Assembly (NCBI GenBank): GCA_003662205.1
Contig: QMXQ01000059.1
Span: 1 to 8,459 of the forward strand
DNA: 8,459 nt
Origin: Candidatus Bathyarchaeota archaeon
GTDB taxonomy: Archaea > Thermoproteota > Bathyarchaeia > TCS64
Direction: 5' to 3'
A program made the position numbers and the translations under genes. Positions 1 to 6,672 of this stretch are shown here, piece after piece; within the stretch, counting starts at the first letter, position 1, and the number at the start of each line of letters is the position of its first letter. The notes under the pieces are model-generated. The model was not told the origin of the DNA and searched no databases. It saw nothing but the letters and a program-made list of their open reading frames with translations.

Positions 1-1
1 G

Positions 2-205
2 AGCGGCAGGGTCACCTGGTACCGGTACCACATCCTCGACCCCATCTACTTCGAGAAGTCGATCCGGGTCACCATCGAGCACGGCCACGCCAACCGGAGG
101 TCGGACGACTACAGCAGCACCGCCTACTGGTACCAGACGGAGCCCCACAGGAGGCTGAGGCCCATGCTCCCCGTCGAGCAGCGCCTCCCGAGGGAGACAG
201 CATGA
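2..205 (+). CDS. DUF2961 / GH172-type glycoside hydrolase, C-terminal fragment
   Basis: Only the last 67 codons are in the window; the gene begins upstream. The visible sequence contains a run of the type WYRYHILDPIYFEKSIRV followed by TIEHGHANRRSDDYSSTAYWYQTEPH-like residues split across about residues 6-47, which is the typical C-terminal signature of DUF2961 proteins. Members of this family have been reclassified as glycoside hydrolase family GH172, which includes difructose-dianhydride-acting enzymes and exo-D-arabinofuranosidases. The likely role is release of a sugar from an oligo- or polysaccharide; substrate and cellular location cannot be judged from the fragment, because any signal peptide would be upstream. 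The stop codon overlaps the start of the isomerase gene (ATGA, 202-205), so the two are co-transcribed and probably translationally coupled. This places the hydrolase in a sugar-use operon. Family assignment is firm; substrate is inference. Confidence 0.85.
   Translation, partial: SGRVTWYRYHILDPIYFEKSIRVTIEHGHANRRSDDYSSTAYWYQTEPHRRLRPMLPVEQRLPRETA
190..196 (+). promoter_or_regulatory. Shine-Dalgarno site for the isomerase gene
   Basis: GAGGGAG lies 5 nt before the ATG at 202, inside the final codons of the upstream hydrolase gene. It supports this ATG as the true start and fits translational coupling at the ATGA overlap. Confidence 0.7.
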
Positions 206-1746
206 AGGTAGGCGTATTCTCGCCGAACGACCCGAGGCCCTGGGTCCGGGAGGAGAACATCGAGCACATGCTCCGCCAGGAGAAGCTTCTCATCGACGCG
301 CTCCTGGGCGCCGGCGTCGAGGTGGTCAGGGGCGGCGAGGGGCTCCCCCGGATGGATCAGATCGCCTGGAACACGCGGCTGGTCCGGGAGCATGTGAAGC
401 GGATCGCCGACGAGTCCCCGGACGCCCTCATCGTCAACCAGGGGTCGTGGACCTTCCCCTACGACTCGGTCGACGCCGTCAAGGCGTTCATGGCGGAGAC
501 CGGCGACATCGCCAGGGTGGTCATGTTCAGCCACAAGGACCCGAAGGTGCCGGGGCTGGTCGCGGGGATGGCCGCGGGCGGAGGCCTCACCCGGATAGGG
601 GTCCCCTACTACCACGTCTTCGGGGACATCCAGAACGACCCCCGGGTGCTGGAGGAGCTCCTAGCGGTGCTCAGGTTCTACGGGAGGCGGGCCGAAGCCG
701 CCGACGCCGCCCGGAGGGTCATCCACAGGCTGAGGGGACAGAAGTACCTCGCCCTCGGCGGCATGAGCCTGAAGATGCCGACGACGACGGCGGACGTGGA
801 CCAGTGGCAGAAGCTCTTCGGCATCAGCTACGAGGCCCTCGACCAGTCAGAGCTCCTGGTGAGGGCGTGGAGGATGGTTGAGTGGGCCGGGAGACCGGGG
901 GAGAGCGAGTATAGGATACTGGACGACAGGCTGAGGCGGGCCGCCGACTACCTCCGCAGCCATGGACGCATCGACCTGAGCAGGGAGAAGCTCCGCAGCT
1001 TCAGCAAGCTCGTCTATCAGCTCAGCCTCTACTACGCCGGCCTCGACCTCGTCGACGAGTACGACATCACCTTCGCCGGCGTCAAGTGCCAGGACGAGCT
1101 GAGCAGCCGGGAGTGCACCGCCTGCCTGCTGGCGGCGTTCCTGAGCAACGACGTCGGCCCCGACGGCGAAGCCAAGCCGGTCATCCCCGTCGCCTGCGAG
1201 AACGACATGGACTCGGCGCTCACCCAGCTCCTCATGTACCTGCTGACGGGCCAGCCGGCGGGCTTCGGCGACTTCCGGGACGTGGAGGACGGCATCCTCA
1301 CCATCATGAACTGTGGCCAGCACCCGCCCTACTTCTTCGGCGGCCCCGAGATGGAGTCGAAGGCAAAACTCGACCTAGTCGAGTACATGGGACAGGAGAT
1401 ATTCTACGCGGCCGGCGGCAGCTCCGTCCGGGGGAGGACGCCGGGAGGCCACCTCATGACCATCGCCCGCCTCGGCAGGGAGAACCTGAGGTACAGGCTG
1501 GTGGCGACGGTCATCGAGACGGTGGAGGTCGACCCCGCCGAGCACGAGAGGTACAACGCCTCCTGGCCGCTGATCAAGGGGCGGATACCGATGTCTGATG
1601 AGGAGATCATCAGCGTCTGGCCCTGCAACCACCTGGGCTTCGCCTACGGCGACCTGACGCCCGAGCTGGCGGAGGTGGCCCACAGGCTCGACATCGGCTT
1701 CACCATCTACGACCGGGACGGGCGGAGATACCAGAAGCCCACGTAG
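202..1746 (+). CDS. L-fucose isomerase family protein (aldose-ketose isomerase)
   Basis: This 514-residue protein should interconvert an aldose and its ketose (L-fucose to L-fuculose, or D-arabinose to D-ribulose) with a divalent metal, usually manganese, in the cytoplasm. The metal-ligand pattern is visible: Glu333 in CENDMDSALT, Asp357 in GFGDFRDVED and His477 in WPCNHLGFAYGD. The Glu-Asp spacing of 24 equals that of E. coli FucI (Glu337, Asp361) and not that of L-arabinose isomerase, which supports the fucose branch. The C-terminal part with GGHLMTIARL (416-425) matches the L-fucose isomerase C-terminal domain. It is shorter than E. coli FucI (about 591 residues), mainly between Asp357 and His477. 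No signal peptide is seen. The start is ATG, preceded by GAGGGAG and overlapping the hydrolase stop; the kinase follows after 11 bp. The exact sugar is not settled by sequence, since L-fucose isomerases commonly also accept D-arabinose. Confidence 0.87.
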   Translation: MKVGVFSPNDPRPWVREENIEHMLRQEKLLIDALLGAGVEVVRGGEGLPRMDQIAWNTRLVREHVKRIADESPDALIVNQGSWTFPYDSVDAVKAFMAETGDIARVVMFSHKDPKVPGLVAGMAAGGGLTRIGVPYYHVFGDIQNDPRVLEELLAVLRFYGRRAEAADAARRVIHRLRGQKYLALGGMSLKMPTTTADVDQWQKLFGISYEALDQSELLVRAWRMVEWAGRPGESEYRILDDRLRRAADYLRSHGRIDLSREKLRSFSKLVYQLSLYYAGLDLVDEYDITFAGVKCQDELSSRECTACLLAAFLSNDVGPDGEAKPVIPVACENDMDSALTQLLMYLLTGQPAGFGDFRDVEDGILTIMNCGQHPPYFFGGPEMESKAKLDLVEYMGQEIFYAAGGSSVRGRTPGGHLMTIARLGRENLRYRLVATVIETVEVDPAEHERYNASWPLIKGRIPMSDEEIISVWPCNHLGFAYGDLTPELAEVAHRLDIGFTIYDRDGRRYQKPT

Positions 1747-1755
1747 GGGGAGGGG
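1746..1755 (+). promoter_or_regulatory. Shine-Dalgarno site supporting a TTG start for the kinase
   Basis: A purine-rich GGGGGAGGGG run starts at the last base of the isomerase stop codon and ends 2 nt before TTG at 1758. It is the only plausible ribosome site in the 11-bp gap, and the TTG start gives the family-typical N-terminus (MTYLVGTDVGT). Confidence 0.6.
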
Positions 1756-1757
1756 CG

Positions 1758-3299
1758 TTGACCTATCTCGTGGGCACCGACGTCGGCACCATGGGGACCA
1801 AGTCGATCCTCGTCGACCCCGAGGGGAGGGTCCTCGCCACGGCCTTCGAGGAGTATGGCGTCCTCACTCCCCAGCAGGGGTGGGCGGAGCAGTGGCCCGA
1901 CGTCTGGGTCCAGGCGACCTTCAACACCATCAAGCGGGTTGTGGAGGGCTCGGGTGTCGACCCCGGGGACGTGGCGGGGGTCTGCATCAGCAGCCTCTAC
2001 GGCGGCAGCGGCATCCCCTGCGACCGGGAGATGAAGCCCCTGAGGCCGTGCATAATCTGGGCGGACAGAAGGGCGACGAGGGAGTGCCGATGGGTCGAGG
2101 AACACGTCGGCGTCGACACCCTCTTCGAGGTCACCGGCAACGTCGTCGACCCCTACTACGGCTACACGAAGATGCTCTGGATCAAGAGGCACGAGCCCGG
2201 GGTCTGGGGCCGTATCCACAGGTTCATGACGCCCAACGCCTACTGCATCCACAAGCTCACAGGCGTCGAGAGCATCGACCTCTCCAGCGCCGGCAACTAC
2301 GGCGGCATCTTTGACATCCACAGGCGCACTTGGTCGGAGGAGATGATGGAGGAGCTTGGCATCCCCCGGAGCCTCTTCCCCGAGGAGGTCTTCTCATCGG
2401 AGGAGGTAGTGGAGGAGACCACCGCCGAGAGCAGCCGGTGGACGGGGCTGCGGCCGGGGACCCCCGTCTGCGCTGGGGGTATCGACGCCCCCATGAGCGC
2501 CCTCGCCGGGGGGGCCATCCTCGACGGCGACCTGGCGTCCATGCTCGGCACCTCCATGTGCAACGGCTTCATCAGCCACAGGCCCAGGCTCTCACCCCGG
2601 CTCGTTAACTTCCCCTACGTCGTCAACGGCAGGCGCTATCTTTACTCCTTCACCGGTGTCGTCACCGCCGGCTACTGCGTCCGATGGTTCAGGGACGAGT
2701 TGGGAAAGCTGGAGCAGGCGTTGGCCGCCGACCTCGACGAGGACGCGTACCACCTCCTCGACCTTGAGGCCGAGCGGGTGCCCCCGGGCTCCGACGGCCT
2801 CGTCTTCCTTCCCCACATGGTGGTGGGCGAGCGAGCCCCCTACTGGGACGAGCACCTCAGGGGCGCGTTCCTCGGCCTCTCCGTCTTCCACACCAGGCCG
2901 CACCTGTTCAGGGCCGTCCTGGAGGGCGTCGCGTACGCCATGAGGTACAGCATCGAGGCGGCGAGGGAGGCCGGGCTCCCCGTAAACCGGGCGACGCTGG
3001 TCGACGGCGGCGCCAGGTCCAGGCTCTGGAGGCAGATCATCGCCGACGTCACGGGCCTGGAGATGGACTACATCCCGGACGCCGCCGGTGCACCCCTGGG
3101 GGACGCCCTCCTCGCGGGCCTCGGCTCCGGCGTCATCAAGGACCACCGCGTCATCGAGAAATGGATCGGGGAGAAGGTCAGGATGATCCCTGACCCGGAG
3201 AGGAAGAGAATCTACGACGGCTACTACGAGCTATACAAGAAGAGCCTGGAGGCGAACAGGGAGGTCTTCAAAAAACTGGGGGGGATCGCCGGCGGCTGA
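1758..3299 (+). CDS. FGGY-family carbohydrate kinase (xylulokinase-like)
   Basis: A 513-residue, full-length FGGY kinase, which transfers phosphate from ATP to a ketose or polyol. The phosphate-binding motif GTDVGTMGTK is at 6-15, the substrate-side motif WADRRA at 101-106, the catalytic base Asp243 in GGIDAPMSALAGG, the second phosphate motif near LGTSM (263-267), GERAPYWD at 357-364 and the adenosine motif DGGARS at 416-421. All key residues appear intact. It begins with TTG, 11 bp after the isomerase stop, so both are in one operon. The natural substrate is probably the ketose made by the isomerase: L-fuculose (to the 1-phosphate) or D-ribulose (to the 5-phosphate). Xylulokinase is the nearest general resemblance, but FGGY substrate specificity is not readable from motifs. 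The gene ends 11 bp before the convergent mch stop and no clear terminator follows it. Confidence 0.9.
   Translation: MTYLVGTDVGTMGTKSILVDPEGRVLATAFEEYGVLTPQQGWAEQWPDVWVQATFNTIKRVVEGSGVDPGDVAGVCISSLYGGSGIPCDREMKPLRPCIIWADRRATRECRWVEEHVGVDTLFEVTGNVVDPYYGYTKMLWIKRHEPGVWGRIHRFMTPNAYCIHKLTGVESIDLSSAGNYGGIFDIHRRTWSEEMMEELGIPRSLFPEEVFSSEEVVEETTAESSRWTGLRPGTPVCAGGIDAPMSALAGGAILDGDLASMLGTSMCNGFISHRPRLSPRLVNFPYVVNGRRYLYSFTGVVTAGYCVRWFRDELGKLEQALAADLDEDAYHLLDLEAERVPPGSDGLVFLPHMVVGERAPYWDEHLRGAFLGLSVFHTRPHLFRAVLEGVAYAMRYSIEAAREAGLPVNRATLVDGGARSRLWRQIIADVTGLEMDYIPDAAGAPLGDALLAGLGSGVIKDHRVIEKWIGEKVRMIPDPERKRIYDGYYELYKKSLEANREVFKKLGGIAGG
3270..3275 (-). terminator. Candidate oligo(T) terminator for mch, inside the kinase gene
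   Basis: On the - strand a T6 tract lies about 36 nt beyond the mch stop. It is the complement of the AAA AAA lysine codons in the FKKL end of the kinase. Archaeal RNA polymerases terminate at short T-rich tracts without needing a hairpin, so this is the nearest candidate for ending the mch transcript. Confidence 0.4.
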
Positions 3300-3310
3300 C
3301 GGTCGAGTTG

Positions 3311-4270
3311 TCAGTCTTGGATGGAGCTCTTGAGGACCTCGGTGCTTATCTCGCCGCCGGTGAAGGTGGCGCCCGTTCGGGCGCTCGTCAGGGTCACGAC
3401 GGCGGGCGCGAACAGCGCCGGGTCGATCTGGGTGAAGTCGAAGTCGACGGCTTTGTAGATCTCGTAGGAGGTCTTCCCGTAGTCCTTGCAGTTGGATGAC
3501 GGCGCCCGTTCCGCGAGGTCCCTCAGGGTCTCGTCGTCCTCGTCGACGATGTAGCTGGTGACGCCGCCGTAGGTGAGGGCGTCCTCTGCCCGGCCCATCG
3601 CCTTCCCCCAGTCCGTGTGCACCGGCATCACCGGCGCGTACCCGACGCCGTGCAGCACCTTCTTCAGGTCGAGGCCGAGGACGTCGAGCCTGAACAGCCC
3701 CGTCTCCACGACCCTGCCGGAGATCTGGACCATGCCCGCCAGGGAGGTGGTCGAGGTGAGCAGCATGTAGACGTTCTTGGGGTCGACGCCGCAGGCCTCG
3801 GCGACGAAGACGGCGGCGTTGTCCGGGGGTTTTTTATCCGTCTCCAGGAGGAGGACGGCGACGTCCGCCTCGTCCTGGTACTCGATCTTCCTGAACACCT
3901 TCTTCGGCTTCAGGGCCAGCGCCCGGGCGGGCCCCGAGCAGTCGGCGGTGTACCCCTCGGGCTTTATCCTCCATCCGGCGAGCTGGGCGCCGAAGAGGGC
4001 GATGGCAGGGTGGTCGGTGGAGACGATGACTGTCGGCAGCTTGACGCCTCCGAAGTCGGCGTATCCTAGGGAGGCCGTCCCGGCTCCGCCCATCGCGATC
4101 CGCGTCGTCATCAGCCCCGCCTCGTATCCGCCGGGTGCCTCGAGGCCCGTGTCGATGACCGTCGCCCCTGACGGGAGCCTCTCGACCGTCACGCCGTAGT
4201 AGTCGGGCTCCGCCAGGAGCTCCTCGACCAGCTTGTGGGCCAGCCTGTTTATACTCAGCAAACGTTTCAC
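3311..4270 (-). CDS. mch: Methenyl-tetrahydromethanopterin cyclohydrolase
   Basis: Mch hydrolyses 5,10-methenyl-tetrahydromethanopterin to the 5-formyl form, reversibly, in the cytoplasm; it is a central step of archaeal one-carbon metabolism (methanogenesis, its reversal, or the tetrahydromethanopterin branch of the Wood-Ljungdahl pathway). The 319-residue product is family length and carries SGPARALALKP (112-122), YQDEADVAVL (131-140), STDHPAI and GAQLAGW near 84-100, and QISGRVVETG (182-191). Arg186 and Glu189 in that last motif correspond to the catalytic Arg-Glu pair described for the Archaeoglobus enzyme. The given start is GTG at 4270; TTG at 4261 (MLSINRLA) matches the usual N-terminus of the family and is a serious alternative. 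It stands alone on the - strand, divergent from the membrane-protein gene and convergent with the kinase. Other genes of the C1 pathway are not in the window. Confidence 0.95.
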   Translation of the reverse strand: MKRLLSINRLAHKLVEELLAEPDYYGVTVERLPSGATVIDTGLEAPGGYEAGLMTTRIAMGGAGTASLGYADFGGVKLPTVIVSTDHPAIALFGAQLAGWRIKPEGYTADCSGPARALALKPKKVFRKIEYQDEADVAVLLLETDKKPPDNAAVFVAEACGVDPKNVYMLLTSTTSLAGMVQISGRVVETGLFRLDVLGLDLKKVLHGVGYAPVMPVHTDWGKAMGRAEDALTYGGVTSYIVDEDDETLRDLAERAPSSNCKDYGKTSYEIYKAVDFDFTQIDPALFAPAVVTLTSARTGATFTGGEISTEVLKSSIQD

Positions 4271-4294
4271 CGTGATCCATAACGTCCCGTCGCC

Positions 4295-4300
4295 TTAAAG
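4295..4300 (-). promoter_or_regulatory. TATA-like box for mch
   Basis: The - strand reads CTTTAAG-like A/T sequence in an otherwise G+C-rich region, centred about 28 nt before the GTG at 4270. That distance puts the expected transcript start at or next to the start codon, so the mRNA may be leaderless; no Shine-Dalgarno sequence is seen before the GTG. The box is not a strong consensus match. Confidence 0.45.
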
Positions 4301-4326
4301 AATTGACGCATGGGTGAGTTTTCTCT

Positions 4327-4340
4327 GAAAAATGATTTAT
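4327..4340 (+). promoter_or_regulatory. BRE/TATA-like promoter element for the membrane-protein gene
   Basis: GAAAAATGATTTAT is A/T-rich against a G+C-rich background and resembles an archaeal purine-rich BRE followed by a TATA element. The predicted transcript start would be near 4363-4366, giving a leader of roughly 10 nt before TTG at 4375. A short inverted repeat (TTTTC, 3-nt gap, GAAAA; 4319-4331) overlaps its upstream side. Confidence 0.45.
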
Positions 4341-4374
4341 CGAGGGTGGAAGTACCCCCATTATGGTGTAAGGG

Positions 4375-6666
4375 TTGAGGAAGACCGTCGCGTACTTCTT
4401 GGGAGTGTTTCTCGTGTTCACGCTGGGCTACGTGCTGCTGGACCCGGCGCTGCTGCTCATCGCTGACTGGCTTGGCCCCACGTTCGGCTCATCCCTGCTG
4501 ACCCTGCTCGCGACGGCATTCCTCCTGTTGGGCGACCCCCTCAGGTTCGTGGCGCTCTCGGCCCTGTGGGGCGGCGTCGCCTTCCTCGGCGGCCTCATCA
4601 TCCGCCGCAGGGTGGGCGCCGTCCTCACCATGATCTCCGTGTTCCTCTTCTTCGTGCCGATCCTCGCGGTCTCCATCTTCAACATCGTCCAGACCGTGTC
4701 GGAGCTGTTGGCCGCAGGAGGTGTTCAAGATCCCTTCACCCTGTTGCCTCCCCTCCCCCGAGGACTCTCCCTGGCCACGCTCATGGAGGCGCCCGTAATA
4801 GGCAGGGTGTTCGAGCAGCTGGTGGGCTTCATGGAGACGGGCGGCCCCGAGGGGCCCCAGGAGGTTCTGACGGAGTTGGTCACCCCCCTCATGATCGATT
4901 TTGCTGAGAAGATCGTCATCATCTGCTTCGCTGCCCTGGTCGGCGCCGAGGTGGGAAAGCGGATCGAGGGACGCTTCGCGCCCTGGTCCGAGGCGCTGAG
5001 GATCAAGCTGGGAGGGAAGCCCAGGCCCGGCTCCGCCACCGTTACGGCGGTCTCAACGATGCTCACCATCTTCCTCCTGCTTGTAGCGGCCCCCGCGAGC
5101 GTCTCATTCACCCCCGGAGCCGCGGCCTCAGACGACGGTTTCTTCTCCGAGAACCTCCTCGGCTTCGTCGACGAGGATGGAGGGGCCTATGTTGTGGACC
5201 TGTTCCTCGACAGCGAGATGTCGGTCGGGGGCGTCGACATGGGGAGCCTCGCGGGTGAGGGTCTGCTGGCCGCCGTGTTTGTCTCCCACGACTCCCTTCT
5301 CGATAATCTCCCCGAGACGGGTATGCCCGAGGGCTTCGACATAGGCTCCATAACCAGCCTCATGCCGCCCACCGCCCTCATCGTGATCTACGTAGACGTC
5401 CCGCCCGAGGCGGCCGGGGAGCGCGCCGAGGTCATCTCCTCAGCCTTCTCCGACGCCTTCGACACAAGCCTGAGCCAGCTGATGGCCTTCAGCCCGCCCA
5501 TATCCAACGAAAGCGGCGTGGAGCTTCCCCCGATCTCCATCGTCATGTACCAATCCTCCGCGGAGCTCAGCGAGGTGGCGGACGCCCTCCTCGGCCAGAT
5601 CCCAGTCGAGCGGGGAGGCCTAGCAGAGGTGGTGGAGGAGGCCTTCGAGAACGGTAGGCTGATCCCCGGGTCGACCCCCGACTCCGCGGACGGCACGATG
5701 TTCTTCACGGGCTTCATCAACCTGGCGATGTTGAGCAGCTACGTGCCCATGGAAGAGCTGGACCGGTTCAACGTGAGCAGCCTCCTGCCCTCCTTCGACG
5801 CCCCCCTCGGCCTCTCGGGCGGCGTCTCATTCTGGGAGAACGGCGTCCAGGCCATGCCCGACAACATCTTCGATCCGCTCCACCTCCTCGGGGTGGAGGC
5901 CCCCGTCAGCTTCTCATCCGACGCCGACCTCTCCAACGTGCTGATCGTGGCGCCCAACCAGACCCAGGAGGCAGGCCCCGAGGGGCAACAGGTAGCCAAG
6001 CTGACCACCTCGGCGCCCCTCGCGGACCCCCAGTTCGCGCAGATGATGCGGGAGCAGGGTGTAAGGCTGACGGTGGCTCCGCCGGGGTCGACCCTCGGCT
6101 CGTCCAGTTTCCAGATCATCGTCTCCGCCCCCATGCCCCTGAACGTCCAGGTCGCCAAGCAGGCGACGCCCCAGGTGGCGCCGGCCGGGGGCGAGGTCCA
6201 GGTCGCCGTGACCGTGAGGAATGATGACGACCGCCCCATGGAGGAAGTGGTGCTGGACGACAGCGCCTCGATTCAGGGGTACCAGATGAGCGTCGCCATC
6301 ATATCGGGGTCCACGACGGGGACGTGGAGCGTGCTGCGGCCCGGGGAGTCGAGGACGCTGACCTACACCCTCAGGCTCGGCTCGGGCGGCGTGTACACCC
6401 TCAGACCCGCGTCGGTCCAGTACCTCCACGAGGGAAGAACCTTCTCCGCGTCCTCCGACTCCGTTGAGATCAGGGTCCCACGCCCCTCAGCCGCTGCCTT
6501 CGTCGCCGGGAGCGTCGCGGCGTCGTGGGCCGCGACCGCCGAGGCTCTGGACGTAGTCACCGGCGGGAACGGCTCGACTGTTCTGACGGCTTCGACGCTG
6601 GCCTCCCTGGCGCTCCTGGCCTTCGCTGAGATCAGGAACTTCAAAAAATGGTTGGCCGGAGGGTGA
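4375..6666 (+). CDS. Large membrane-anchored protein with Ig-like ectodomain, function unknown
   Basis: I do not recognise this 763-residue protein. Hydrophobic segments near residues 5-22, 38-53, 56-76, 82-106, 178-194 and 223-243 form an N-terminal membrane domain; part of the stretch 110-177 is a hydrophilic, Gly/Pro-rich connector. From about 250 to 705 there is a long acidic, Ser/Thr/Pro-rich region, presumably outside the cell, with no cysteine and with four N-x-S/T sites (378, 466, 528, 732). Residues about 587-702 (VQVAKQATPQ, AVTVRNDDDRPMEEVVLDD, LRPGESRTLTYTL) look like an Ig-like/CARDB or DUF11-type beta-sandwich. A C-terminal hydrophobic stretch (about 736-752), possibly with another at 706-722, ends in FKKWLAGG, suggesting the tail returns to the cytoplasm. 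Start TTG gives a basic MRKT N-terminus before the first helix; GTG at 4405 is possible but would cut that helix. A cell-surface or envelope role is inference. Confidence 0.8.
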   Translation: MRKTVAYFLGVFLVFTLGYVLLDPALLLIADWLGPTFGSSLLTLLATAFLLLGDPLRFVALSALWGGVAFLGGLIIRRRVGAVLTMISVFLFFVPILAVSIFNIVQTVSELLAAGGVQDPFTLLPPLPRGLSLATLMEAPVIGRVFEQLVGFMETGGPEGPQEVLTELVTPLMIDFAEKIVIICFAALVGAEVGKRIEGRFAPWSEALRIKLGGKPRPGSATVTAVSTMLTIFLLLVAAPASVSFTPGAAASDDGFFSENLLGFVDEDGGAYVVDLFLDSEMSVGGVDMGSLAGEGLLAAVFVSHDSLLDNLPETGMPEGFDIGSITSLMPPTALIVIYVDVPPEAAGERAEVISSAFSDAFDTSLSQLMAFSPPISNESGVELPPISIVMYQSSAELSEVADALLGQIPVERGGLAEVVEEAFENGRLIPGSTPDSADGTMFFTGFINLAMLSSYVPMEELDRFNVSSLLPSFDAPLGLSGGVSFWENGVQAMPDNIFDPLHLLGVEAPVSFSSDADLSNVLIVAPNQTQEAGPEGQQVAKLTTSAPLADPQFAQMMREQGVRLTVAPPGSTLGSSSFQIIVSAPMPLNVQVAKQATPQVAPAGGEVQVAVTVRNDDDRPMEEVVLDDSASIQGYQMSVAIISGSTTGTWSVLRPGESRTLTYTLRLGSGGVYTLRPASVQYLHEGRTFSASSDSVEIRVPRPSAAAFVAGSVAASWAATAEALDVVTGGNGSTVLTASTLASLALLAFAEIRNFKKWLAGG
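6643..6648 (-). terminator. Candidate oligo(T) terminator for acdB, inside the membrane-protein gene
   Basis: A T6 tract on the - strand lies 25 nt beyond the acdB stop. It is the complement of the AAA AAA lysine codons near the end of the convergent gene (FKKW). The intergenic gap is only 6 bp, so any terminator must lie in the neighbour's coding sequence. Confidence 0.45.
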
Positions 6667-6672
6667 CCCGAA

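Noticed and set aside
124..615. 163-codon open frame on the - strand across the isomerase start
   Set aside because: It is the complement of well-identified genes; its composition (runs of Arg, Pro, Gly, Asp) is typical of antisense frames in G+C-rich DNA and no family motif appears.
1707..3146. Long - strand open frames (184-204 codons) opposite the kinase
   Set aside because: The kinase motifs lie on the + strand throughout; the antisense frames come from strong third-position G/C bias.
3830..3835. T6 tract on the + strand as terminator of the sugar operon
   Set aside because: It lies more than 500 nt beyond the kinase stop, inside mch, and encodes Lys-Lys there; too distant to be a convincing operon terminator.
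3617..4199. + strand open frames of 140-150 codons opposite mch
   Set aside because: Mch matches its family along the full length on the - strand, so these are shadows.
3834..4421. 195-codon - strand frame starting in the divergent promoter region
   Set aside because: Its downstream two thirds is a frame-shifted reading of mch, and its upstream third is promoter sequence.
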